A stretch of DNA of 13,839 nucleotides from Gammaproteobacteria bacterium (GTDB lineage: Bacteria > Pseudomonadota > Gammaproteobacteria > UBA6429 > Thiohalophilaceae). Where the stretch lies: positions 1-13,839 of the forward strand of contig JAHEIJ010000029.1 in the NCBI GenBank assembly GCA_024639445.1, given 5' to 3'. Made by a program: the position numbers and the translations under genes. The notes below the pieces were generated by a model, which made no database searches, was not told where the DNA came from, and was given only the letters and a program-made list of their open reading frames with translations. This document shows, piece after piece, positions 7,747 through 13,839 of the stretch (its first letter is position 1; each line of letters begins with the position of its first letter).

Positions 7747-8868
7747 ATGCCGGAGAAATACATTGGCCTGATGTCCGGTTCCAGCCTGGATGGCATCGAT
7801 GCTGTATTGGTGTCCTTCGAGTCGTCCCTGCCACATCTCCATACACATCACGTTGAGCCAATGGATACCCATCTGGTAAAGGAACTCGATGCTCTCACCC
7901 GGCCTGGCAGTGATGAACTGGCTCGCAGCTGTCGAACCGATGTTTTACTGGGGGAGTGCTTTGCGAAAGCGGTCATCACTCTTCTCGAAAAAGCTGGCAT
8001 GTCCAGGCAGGATGTTCGTGCCATTGGCAGCCACGGCCAAACGCTGCGCCATTACCCCGACAGCGACACCCCCGGCACATTACAAATCGGCGATCCCAAT
8101 ATTATTGCCGAACGCACCGGCCTTACCACGATAGCCGATTTTCGCCGTCGCGATATGGCGGCTGGCGGTCAAGGGGCCCCGTTGGTCCCGGCGTTTCATC
8201 AGGCCGTACTGCATGATCCTGAACATGACCGGATCATCCTGAATATAGGCGGCATCGCGAATATCACCCTCCTCCCGGCGAAACCTGAGACTGTAATCTC
8301 GGGATTTGATACCGGACCCGGTAATGCACTGCTGGATGCCTGGATTAAACAGCAACGGAATGAGTCCTATGATCGTGACGGAGCATGGGCCGCCAGTGGC
8401 AAACTTCATCCTGAATTGCTGACTGCCCTGTTAGGCGAGCCCTACTTCTTTCATGCTGCGCCCAAAAGTACGGGGCGGGATATTTTTCATCTCGAATGGT
8501 TAGCCAACTGCTGGCCATCGGTGGCTGAACTTCCTCCCCAGGATGTGCAGGCGACCTTGCTTGAACTGACTGCGGTCAGCATCGCTGATGCCATTCAGCA
8601 GACAAAGCTTAACCCGGATCAGGTTCTGGTCTGTGGTGGTGGTGTGCATAACAATACTTTACTGCAACGCCTGAAAGAGCTGCTACAGGATCAACAGATT
8701 TTATCGACAATTGAAGTAGGTCTCGACCCCGACTGGGTCGAAGCGATGGCCTTTGCCTGGTTAGCAAAACAAACCTTGGCCCATCAACCAGGCAACTTGC
8801 CGACCGTGACTGGTGCAAGGCATGCTGTAATTTTGGGGGGCATCTATCCAGGTACCGTGGAAGATTAA
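7747..8868 (+). CDS. anmK: Anhydro-N-acetylmuramic acid kinase
   Basis: Cytoplasmic sugar kinase of cell-wall recycling: it opens the 1,6-anhydro ring of anhMurNAc and phosphorylates it to MurNAc-6-phosphate using ATP. The 373-aa length is typical. Visible family motifs: the N-terminal phosphate loop GLMSGSSLDGIDAVL (7-21), SHGQTLRH (95-102), DFRRRDMAAGGQGAPLVP (131-148), NIGGIANITLLP (166-177), GFDTGPGN (186-193), whose Asp188 should be the catalytic base, and VCGGGVHN (295-302). The hexokinase/Hsp70-type two-lobed fold is known for the family. The gene is second in a two-gene operon with the M23 peptidase. Its ATG has only a weak ribosome site, so some translation may depend on ribosomes finishing the upstream gene. 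Confidence 0.97.
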   Translation: MPEKYIGLMSGSSLDGIDAVLVSFESSLPHLHTHHVEPMDTHLVKELDALTRPGSDELARSCRTDVLLGECFAKAVITLLEKAGMSRQDVRAIGSHGQTLRHYPDSDTPGTLQIGDPNIIAERTGLTTIADFRRRDMAAGGQGAPLVPAFHQAVLHDPEHDRIILNIGGIANITLLPAKPETVISGFDTGPGNALLDAWIKQQRNESYDRDGAWAASGKLHPELLTALLGEPYFFHAAPKSTGRDIFHLEWLANCWPSVAELPPQDVQATLLELTAVSIADAIQQTKLNPDQVLVCGGGVHNNTLLQRLKELLQDQQILSTIEVGLDPDWVEAMAFAWLAKQTLAHQPGNLPTVTGARHAVILGGIYPGTVED

Positions 8869-8889
8869 AGCCATTATGCAAACTCGGTG

Positions 8890-8917
8890 TTCAATTCAGG
8901 GAGAATGAAAACTTTTT
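8890..8917 (+). terminator. Weak candidate terminator after anmK
   Basis: TTCAATTC (8890-8897) can pair with GAATGAA (8903-8909) with one bulge around a 5-base loop, followed by TTTTT at 8913-8917. The stem is AT-rich and weak. It lies in the 50-bp gap between the convergent anmK and cyclase genes, where a terminator is expected. Confidence 0.25.
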
Positions 8918-8918
8918 C

Positions 8919-10553
8919 TTAACTGACAGCCAGGTTTGATTCTTCAAGTACTTCTTTCGTCTGTGACTCATCGTAGTAAGCAAAACCCAAACGGTTTTTC
9001 TTGGCGTAATACATGGCCACATCCGCCTTACGCATTAATGTATGCATATCGTCACCATCATCAGGAAATACCACGATACCAATACTGATGCCGATATTGA
9101 AACGATGTGCCTCTACTGTAAATTCCTGTCGCATGGCATCATTGAGTTTTTTTGCCACCGTCTCAGCCTGTTCGCGGTTTTTTGCATCGGGCAGTATCGC
9201 CGCAAATTCATCGCCACCAAGACGGGCAACCATATCGTCTTCAAATGCCGAACGGGAAGCGGAATCCAATCGTGTCACCATATCGGAATCACGTAACACC
9301 TCTTGCATGCGTACGCTTACCTGCTGCAACAATTGATCACCGATATGGTGACCCAGCGTATCATTGACAGTCTTGAAACGATCCAAATCCATCAATAAGA
9401 AACCGAAAACGTGATGGCCGCGCCGTTGGTTGCTGGTAAACCCTTCAAGGCGTTGATGTAACTGATAGCGGTTGGGTAAACGGGTCAGCGCATCGGTAAA
9501 TGCAAGCTCTTCCAGTTTTAGGTACATGCTCTGCAGCTTTTTGGTCATGGAATTAAATCCCTGGGTCAATTCAGTGATTTCACTCGTTCCAGTAACCTTA
9601 ATTTGTCGTCCAATTTCAGTCTGGTCGTGCTGAACCCGGTGCAGTTGGCGGGTTAAACGTCGTAATGGTATGACGGTAGTGCGTCGGAGAAGCCACCACG
9701 CCGCCATGATTGCTAATAGGGTAGCGACACAAGCAACCAGCATCACAATTAACCGGGTTTGTGATAGTTCAGTGGTCAGCCGGCTTGACTGATGGGCCAT
9801 CGCGATACGCAGCCCGGTCTCACCCTCATTAGTCTTGATGGTTAATTTTGCTTTTTCACCTTCATCCAAAAGTAATGCCTCTCTAGGCCACTGTTCGGAT
9901 TGATAACTCACTTTACCGCCGGCTTGAGTAAATCGTAACGGTAAACCCAGGCTCTTTTCCATTTGAATCAATCTGTTCAAAGGATCAACCACCACCGCCA
10001 TATAACCGGTAAGGCTATAGCCACCTAGCGGGAGCAACGTGGTACGAAGTAAGTGCTGGTCTATCAGACAGAGTTCGGAAATGATCTGTGTGCTTTGCAA
10101 GCCAGTCCGTATCCGGGCCCGACTTAGTACTGATCCACAAACAGGGTAAGGTAAATCCAGCGACAGTCCCTGTGAAGCCTCTGCCACGGTATTGAAATTT
10201 CGGCTATAGACCGTGATATTAACGACATTCAAATCGCCGTTCTGCTGATTCAGATCCTTAAGTTCTTGCTGCAGGATCTGCTTTAGTGTCCGGTAATCCT
10301 TTTTTTCGAAAGCAGTGCGGAAAGCATTACTATTAAGAAGGATGGCCCCCTGATTACGCGACTGCAATTCCATATCACTCAGGCGCGCGTCAACTTTTAA
10401 TTGCACCAATTCCTGTAAAGCCTGTTGTTGACTCGCCAACGTCATACTGTGATAGAGGGAACCGCTAACTAAAGCCAATATCAATCCCACCAATCCCATA
10501 AAGAACAGGGTCAGTTCCATAATCATTTGAATTGTGATGCCAGACTTTTTCAC
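8919..10553 (-). CDS. Membrane diguanylate cyclase with periplasmic sensor, HAMP and GGDEF
   Basis: A 544-aa inner-membrane protein predicted to make c-di-GMP from GTP in response to a periplasmic cue. Layout: TM1 about 13-33, periplasmic sensor about 34-265 (helical start, then a Cache-like region by appearance; Cys139 and Cys162 could form a disulfide), TM2 about 267-289, HAMP about 290-343, GGDEF about 345-530. Active-site features are intact: MDLDRFKTVNDTLGH (388-402) and canonical GGDEF (446-450). Oddity: about 16 extra residues lie just before the active loop, so that DMVTRL (424-429) is echoed by DMVARL (440-445), and the RxxD inhibitory motif RDSD (421-424) sits 21 residues ahead of GGDEF instead of five. 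The chosen start is GTG at 10553 with no visible ribosome site; ATG codons at residues 10 and 12 are alternatives, but the basic MKKSG lead before TM1 favours the GTG. It lies between anmK and gltA, outside the conserved neighbourhood. Confidence 0.92.
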   Translation of the reverse strand: MKKSGITIQMIMELTLFFMGLVGLILALVSGSLYHSMTLASQQQALQELVQLKVDARLSDMELQSRNQGAILLNSNAFRTAFEKKDYRTLKQILQQELKDLNQQNGDLNVVNITVYSRNFNTVAEASQGLSLDLPYPVCGSVLSRARIRTGLQSTQIISELCLIDQHLLRTTLLPLGGYSLTGYMAVVVDPLNRLIQMEKSLGLPLRFTQAGGKVSYQSEQWPREALLLDEGEKAKLTIKTNEGETGLRIAMAHQSSRLTTELSQTRLIVMLVACVATLLAIMAAWWLLRRTTVIPLRRLTRQLHRVQHDQTEIGRQIKVTGTSEITELTQGFNSMTKKLQSMYLKLEELAFTDALTRLPNRYQLHQRLEGFTSNQRRGHHVFGFLLMDLDRFKTVNDTLGHHIGDQLLQQVSVRMQEVLRDSDMVTRLDSASRSAFEDDMVARLGGDEFAAILPDAKNREQAETVAKKLNDAMRQEFTVEAHRFNIGISIGIVVFPDDGDDMHTLMRKADVAMYYAKKNRLGFAYYDESQTKEVLEESNLAVS

Positions 10554-10833
10554 AATATTATCAATACATTGATCTAAACGAATATTAACAAATTCAAACC
10601 GTAGATATTAGTTATAAAAGCTTACGTTATTTTAACTACTCCATAATACATAGACGGTCTTTTTACTCATTTTCCGCTAAAAGCAGAAGATACTTGCCTT
10701 ATAAGTTACCCTATCGGTCAAGCATCTTTGGTGCTTTAACCGATTCTGACTTAATGCAATAAAAAAAGGCCAACTGCACTGGCAATTGGCCCTTTTTTGT
10801 GACACAGGTTTATTACTTTCTATGTACCAGTGA
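10554..10833 (-). other. 280-bp intergenic region between citrate synthase and cyclase genes
   Basis: Non-coding. Its right part holds the terminator of the citrate synthase gene (10761-10798). The rest is AT-rich and should contain the promoter of the cyclase gene, but I cannot pick a clear -35/-10 pair. A small 7-bp hairpin with a TTT loop (about 10720-10736) has no T-run and is unassigned. No gene is seen. Confidence 0.5.
10761..10798 (-). terminator. Intrinsic terminator of the citrate synthase gene, possibly bidirectional
   Basis: On the minus strand, GGGCCAATTGC pairs with GCAGTTGGCC (one mismatch) around a 4-base loop and is followed by seven T residues, 36 to 73 bases past the gltA stop. 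On the plus strand the same hairpin is followed by six T residues, so it could also stop transcription coming from the other side. Confidence 0.85.
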
Positions 10834-11994
10834 TTACCTTTTATTGATGGTTACATATTTACGCTGCGGTTCCCCGATATAAACCTGGGTAGGACGGAAA
10901 ATCCGATTATCTGCCAACTGCTCTCTCCAATGAGCCAGCCAACCGGCGGAGCGGGCAATTGCGAAAATGGTCGTAAACTGATCGGCCGGTATGCCCATTT
11001 CCGCATACAGCAATCCCGAATAAAAATCGACATTGGCATACACCCCTTTCTTAGCCAGTCGATCTTCGCACACTACTTCTACCGCCTTCGCCACTTCAAA
11101 CAAAGGATTGATATCGCCACCCCGTGCTTCCATAAATTGATCCATCAGGCCCTGCAGGATAGTGGCGCGGGGATCCTTGGTTGAGTATTCACGGTGTCCC
11201 ATACCCCAGATCACTTCTTTGTTGGCAAGACGCTTATCTACATATTCTTCTGCCTTATCCGGCGTGCCTATCTCTTCCAGCATTTGCAGTACCTTCTGGT
11301 TCGCTCCCCCATGCAGGGGACCAGACAAGGCGCCAATAGCTGCTGCAACCACACCATAGGGATTCGCGAGAGTTGAGGCATTCACCAGCACGGCAAAAGT
11401 TGAAGCGTTAATCGTATGCTCGGCATGCAGAATCAAACACACATCCATGATGCGCGCCAACATCGGGTCCGGTTCCTTGCCGGTAAACATATAGAGGAAG
11501 TTTTCCGCATAACTTAAATCATCACGTGGGGCGACTGGATCATAGCCATTACGGATGTGCTCCCACATCGCCACGATACAGGCGATACGCGCAATGATTT
11601 TAACGGTAGTGTTGTGGATATAGTTCAGGTCATTGCAGGCATCATCGTCGGTTAGACATTCACTGCCTGGATAAAACATGCTGAGACTTGCCACCACCGT
11701 TTGCAACATTTCCATGGGATGGCCGGTCGGGGGCAGGTTCTTCATCATTCCCCGGGTATGAAATTTAATCGTCCGGTTTGCCACCAGTTGTTGATGGAAG
11801 TTCTGTAGTTCCTGTTCGGTGGGCAGACGACCATCCAGTAGCAACAGGGTGGTTTCTTCAAAACTGCTGTGTTGTGCCAGTTCCTCGATCGGATAGCCGC
11901 GATAGAACAGGATGCCCTTCTCACCATCAATATCAGAGATGTTCGATTTCGTCGCTGGTACACCGGCCAGTCCCGGTAAGTATTCGCTCATCAT
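10834..11994 (-). CDS. gltA: Citrate synthase, short (cyanobacterial/Bacillus-like) class
   Basis: Condenses acetyl-CoA with oxaloacetate to citrate, the entry step of the TCA cycle, in the cytoplasm. At 386 aa it is shorter than the hexameric, NADH-sensitive E. coli GltA (427 aa), and it lacks that enzyme's extra N-terminal domain. Catalytic residues are in place: His228 in GPLHGGAN, His267 in GMGHREY and Asp323 in NVDFYSG, with LHAEHTINAST (189-199) as the family block. Sequences such as LPGLAGVPAT, the AEHTINASTF block and AGWLAHWREQL, NRIFRPTQ closely recall cyanobacterial citrate synthases (from memory). 2-methylcitrate synthase (PrpC) has similar length and remains an alternative, but no prpB or acnD neighbour is present. 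The start is ATG-ATG: AAGGG sits 4 bases before the first and 7 before the second (11991), so either may be used. A strong terminator follows. Confidence 0.9.
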   Translation of the reverse strand: MMSEYLPGLAGVPATKSNISDIDGEKGILFYRGYPIEELAQHSSFEETTLLLLDGRLPTEQELQNFHQQLVANRTIKFHTRGMMKNLPPTGHPMEMLQTVVASLSMFYPGSECLTDDDACNDLNYIHNTTVKIIARIACIVAMWEHIRNGYDPVAPRDDLSYAENFLYMFTGKEPDPMLARIMDVCLILHAEHTINASTFAVLVNASTLANPYGVVAAAIGALSGPLHGGANQKVLQMLEEIGTPDKAEEYVDKRLANKEVIWGMGHREYSTKDPRATILQGLMDQFMEARGGDINPLFEVAKAVEVVCEDRLAKKGVYANVDFYSGLLYAEMGIPADQFTTIFAIARSAGWLAHWREQLADNRIFRPTQVYIGEPQRKYVTINKR

Positions 11995-12092
11995 CTGTCC
12001 CTTGTCATTGATGCCCGGCTCACAACGACCGAACCCACGTGCTTATTGTTTGACCAGATAGTGAAGGGGAAATTCGCCGCTTCAAATGAACA

Positions 12093-12115
12093 GGGACGAC
12101 ACTATGTGTCATCCC
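12093..12115 (-). other. Stable hairpin in the erpA-gltA intergenic region
   Basis: Bases 12093-12102 and 12106-12115 form a 10-bp stem with a 3-base loop. On the minus-strand RNA all ten positions pair (one G-U wobble); on the plus strand the same position is a C-A mismatch, so the structure is made for minus-strand transcripts. It lies 32 bases after the erpA stop and about 98 bases before gltA. The following bases are T-poor, so it may be a Rho-independent stop of low efficiency, an RNA-stabilising 3' end for erpA, or a leader element of gltA. Confidence 0.45.
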
Positions 12116-12146
12116 GATAAGTAGAGTTTACTCGAATTCGGGACTG

Positions 12147-12497
12147 TCAGACAGAAAAGGATGAGCCACAGCCACAGGTGGTAGTGGCATTGGGGTTACG
12201 GATGACGAACTGGGAACCCGAGAGGTCCTCCTTGTAGTCGATTTCCGCCCCGGTCAGATACTGATAGCTCATGGGATCCACCAGCAGGGTCACGCCACCG
12301 TTCTCCACCTGGGTGTCTCCGTCCTGAATGCTTTCATCGAAGGTAAAGCCATACTGGAAGCCGGAACAGCCACCGCCGGAAACAAAAACCCGCAGCATCA
12401 GGTTTTCATTGCCTTCTTCCTCAATCAGCTGTTTGACCTTGTTGGCCGCGCTGTCGGTGAAAATCAGGGCACTCACGGTTTCTGTAGCAGTATTCAT
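12147..12497 (-). CDS. erpA: Iron-sulfur cluster insertion protein ErpA
   Basis: A-type carrier that passes [2Fe-2S]/[4Fe-4S] clusters to apo-enzymes in the cytoplasm, including those of isoprenoid synthesis. The 116-aa length is typical. Cluster-binding cysteines are visible: Cys44 in GGGCSGFQYGF, and Cys108 and Cys110 in the C-terminal TTCGCGSSFSV. The block LVDPMSYQYLTGAEIDYKE (72-90) and NPNATTTCGCG are characteristic of ErpA rather than IscA or SufA. The start is good: GGAG lies seven bases before the ATG. It has its own promoter with an IscR-type site (annotated separately), separating it from the bactofilin gene 66 bases upstream. In Pseudomonas erpA directly follows anmK; here the cyclase and citrate synthase genes stand between them. 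Confidence 0.97.
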   Translation of the reverse strand: MNTATETVSALIFTDSAANKVKQLIEEEGNENLMLRVFVSGGGCSGFQYGFTFDESIQDGDTQVENGGVTLLVDPMSYQYLTGAEIDYKEDLSGSQFVIRNPNATTTCGCGSSFSV

Positions 12498-12538
12498 GTC
12501 ACAACTCCGAAAAAATGTATTCGTACCGGAATCGAATA

Positions 12539-12567
12539 ATTATCGAATTTCCTAGTATTTTAGTCAA
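12539..12567 (-). promoter_or_regulatory. Sigma70 promoter of erpA
   Basis: Read on the minus strand: TTGACT (12562-12567), a 17-base spacer, then GATAAT (12539-12544). This is a near-consensus promoter with ideal spacing. Transcription would start near 12532, about 35 bases before the erpA ATG. The -35 box lies inside the last codons of the bactofilin gene. Confidence 0.75.
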
Positions 12568-12571
12568 GTAT
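12547..12571 (-). promoter_or_regulatory. IscR type 1 binding site overlapping the erpA -35 region
   Basis: The 25-base minus-strand sequence begins ATACTTGACTAAAATA and matches 21 of 25 positions of the type 1 IscR consensus as I remember it (ATASYYGACT, RWWWY, AGTCRRSTAT). The left half is perfect; the mismatches are in the right half. It covers the -35 box and most of the spacer of the erpA promoter, which would allow repression by cluster-loaded IscR when iron-sulfur clusters are plentiful, as described for E. coli erpA (yadR). No iscR gene is in this window. Confidence 0.65.
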
Positions 12572-12992
12572 CTTTGGCGGCTGTGTCTTTTTCCATTTCC
12601 TTATCCTGGTTGAGGGTCACAACTTTATCCTCAGGGCGATGCACCAGATTACCGTTCACCTCTGCACCCATGGCCATCTCAATCAGGCTGTAGTAGACAT
12701 TGCCATGCACTTTAGCCTGGGCTGCCAATTCTACATGACCACTGGCGTGGACATCACCTATGATCGTGCCATTAATGACTACATTGGGGACTTTAACCTC
12801 ACCTTCAATGGTCCCCCGCTCACTCAGGGTCAAAACCGAGTCATTGCCCTGGTCGGCCATCACGCCGCCCTTGACGACCCCATCCACGTGCAGACCACCG
12901 CTGAACACCACATCACCCTTGATTTCGGTGTTTTGGCCGATCAGCGAATCAATATGCGCTGTCTGCTTAGGTTTCTTCTTATTACTCCACAT
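12564..12992 (-). CDS. Bactofilin (polymer-forming cytoskeletal protein)
   Basis: Small cytoskeletal scaffold of 142 aa. The central part (about 12-118) shows the regular hydrophobic/glycine turns of the bactofilin right-handed beta-helix: LIGQNTEIKGDVVFSGGL, HVDGVVKGGV, GTIEGEVKVPNVVINGTI, GDVHASGHVELAAQAKVHGNV, GAEVNGNLVH. The ends are charged and probably disordered, as is usual. Bactofilins polymerise without nucleotide and typically position peptidoglycan enzymes or shape determinants at the membrane. I chose the ATG at 12992 because GAGGAG lies about ten bases upstream and the N-terminus MWSNKKK fits the family; an in-frame TTG at 13034 would add 14 residues deep inside the preceding gene. 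The start overlaps the stop of the DUF6776-like gene by 11 bases, so the two are likely co-translated. Confidence 0.93.
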   Translation of the reverse strand: MWSNKKKPKQTAHIDSLIGQNTEIKGDVVFSGGLHVDGVVKGGVMADQGNDSVLTLSERGTIEGEVKVPNVVINGTIIGDVHASGHVELAAQAKVHGNVYYSLIEMAMGAEVNGNLVHRPEDKVVTLNQDKEMEKDTAAKDT

Positions 12993-13704
12993 CTGTCTGA
13001 TTCTCCTCTGTCGGCCAATCGATGGTTTTTTCAATCATGTCCTGCTGTCGACCACCCGGTAATATTTGTGCCGTGGCTCGCGTCGGCCGAAATCCGCTTG
13101 GCAGTTCCAGGTCACCTTCCAGGTTCTGAAAATACTTGAAGCGATAATTCAATTCCTTGACCGAATTCTCGCTCAGCGCAGACAGTTCAAGTGTTTTGGG
13201 TTCATTATTCTGCAGTCCCTCGACATACAATTTTACCCGGCCCCTCGCCAGCTTGTCATTTTTCAACACCTGGGTGATCACCACTGTATAGCGATAACTG
13301 CGCAGACCATTGGGTTCCAGGCTGAAGCGCTGCAGTCGTAATCCGCGAGAGGCGTCCCGCGGCGACACGATGCCCCGATAGAACGCCAGTTCTTCCTTGA
13401 GCTCCAGTATCTCACCCTGTAAGACTTTCAGATTGGTATCGAGTTCATTGTAGGCTTTGCGCTCGATTTGTGCCGCCCGCTCAAGTTGGGCTTTCTGCTC
13501 CCGTAAATGATCGATTTCGCCATACAGTTCATCAACCAGTGCCGCCAACCGTAACTGCTCAAGGTCAACCTCAGCACTATCGTATCCGGCTTTATAACGG
13601 CCATAATCAAACAAACTCCAGCCTCCCACCCCAATGGCCAGCAACCCAAGCAGGATAAGCACGCGAGTTTTCCAGGGATTATGGGGTTTGACTTTGAGTT
13701 GCAT
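12982..13704 (-). CDS. DUF6776-like membrane-anchored coiled-coil protein
   Basis: A 240-aa protein of unknown function. It has a basic N-terminus (MQLKVKPHNPWKTR), one membrane segment at about 14-32, a coiled coil at about 45-108 rich in Leu, Glu and Arg, the signature ELAFYRGIVSP (105-115), and a C-terminal beta-rich domain (about 120-225) probably facing the periplasm. The layout and the FYRGIVSP motif match the gammaproteobacterial DUF6776 family as I recall it. It starts 8 bases after the argC stop and overlaps the bactofilin start by 11 bases, so argC, this gene and the bactofilin are probably one operon. Constant pairing with a bactofilin suggests, but does not prove, that it anchors or partners the filament at the inner membrane. 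Confidence 0.85.
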   Translation of the reverse strand: MQLKVKPHNPWKTRVLILLGLLAIGVGGWSLFDYGRYKAGYDSAEVDLEQLRLAALVDELYGEIDHLREQKAQLERAAQIERKAYNELDTNLKVLQGEILELKEELAFYRGIVSPRDASRGLRLQRFSLEPNGLRSYRYTVVITQVLKNDKLARGRVKLYVEGLQNNEPKTLELSALSENSVKELNYRFKYFQNLEGDLELPSGFRPTRATAQILPGGRQQDMIEKTIDWPTEENQTDVE

Positions 13705-13712
13705 GATGTTAC

Positions 13713-13839
13713 CTAGGGTAGCAAGGCGATGTTATTCAACCCGACTACCTCTTCCAGACCAAACATAATGTTCATATTCTGCACGGCCTGGCCGGCCGCC
13801 CCTTTGACCAGATTGTCGATGACCGACAGGACCACGAGG
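13713..13839 (-). CDS. argC: N-acetyl-gamma-glutamyl-phosphate reductase, C-terminal end (partial)
   Basis: Minus-strand reading frame ending at TAG (13713-13715) and open to the right edge; about 42 codons are visible. The peptide contains VIDNLVKGAAGQAVQNMN followed by IMFGLEE, which is the conserved C-terminal segment of ArgC (E. coli has DNLLKGAAAQAVQ followed by N-I-RFG). ArgC makes N-acetylglutamate semialdehyde from the gamma-phosphate with NADPH in arginine synthesis. The 5' part lies outside the window. The gene leads into the DUF6776-like and bactofilin genes with an 8-base gap. Confidence 0.9.
   Translation of the reverse strand, partial: LVVLSVIDNLVKGAAGQAVQNMNIMFGLEEVVGLNNIALLP

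Noticed and set aside
10701..10725. Second IscR-like sequence in the gltA-cyclase gap
   Set aside because: Only about 18 of 25 positions match a degenerate consensus, and no promoter with suitable spacing overlaps it.
10717..10733. 17-base segment resembling 12563-12579 (15 of 17 identical)
   Set aside because: Several such matches are expected by chance in a window of this size, and the second copy is inside coding sequence.
12993..13034. TTG start extending the bactofilin by 14 residues
   Set aside because: The ATG at 12992 has a GAGGAG ribosome site and a family-like N-terminus; the extension lies deeper within the upstream gene.
12639..13139. Plus-strand open frame of 166 codons
   Set aside because: It lies antisense to the bactofilin and DUF6776-like genes, shows no family motif, has no ribosome site and has the composition of a shadow frame.
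1..13839. Mobile elements, CRISPR arrays, tRNA or rRNA genes, defence islands
   Set aside because: No transposase, integrase, spaced identical repeats, clover-leaf sequence or defence gene could be recognised on either strand.

Overview
The window reads as chromosomal DNA of a gammaproteobacterium outside the enterics. The backbone genes tyrS, an M23 peptidase, anmK, erpA, a bactofilin, a coiled-coil membrane protein and argC occur in nearly this order in Pseudomonas and relatives (gene order recalled, not searched). The IscR-type site in front of erpA is also a gammaproteobacterial habit. I see no phage, transposon, CRISPR, rRNA or tRNA signal. Coding density is high, and no stretch longer than 280 bases lacks a gene.

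Layout. Bases 2-4857 (minus strand) hold a signalling module: a membrane histidine kinase (6 predicted TM, HAMP, GAF, PAS, HisKA, HATPase), a stand-alone Rcp1-like receiver, and a receiver-GGDEF-EAL protein whose start codon overlaps the receiver's stop. Bases 4974-6173 (minus) are tyrS. A 147-bp divergent region follows, then the plus-strand pair of a MepM-type M23 endopeptidase and anmK (6321-8868). Converging on anmK is a membrane diguanylate cyclase with an unusual insertion (8919-10553, minus). Next, all on the minus strand, come a short-class citrate synthase with a clear terminator (10761-11994), erpA with its own promoter (12147-12571), a bactofilin, a DUF6776-like protein, and the 3' end of argC, which runs off the right edge.

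How the genes fit together. Three themes are interleaved. The first is cyclic-di-GMP signalling. The kinase probably phosphorylates one or both receivers; the EAL domain of the effector looks intact while its GGDEF is altered, so that protein is more likely a c-di-GMP phosphodiesterase than a synthase. The separate membrane protein at 8919-10553 looks like an active cyclase. The second theme is envelope work: peptidoglycan hydrolysis (M23), anhydro-MurNAc recycling (AnmK) and a bactofilin scaffold. The third is housekeeping: TyrRS, citrate synthase, ErpA and ArgC.

I did not find a wholly new system. The best leads are the insertion that separates the inhibitory-site and active-site motifs of the cyclase, the IscR-type operator laid over the erpA -35 box, and the kinase/two-receiver module.
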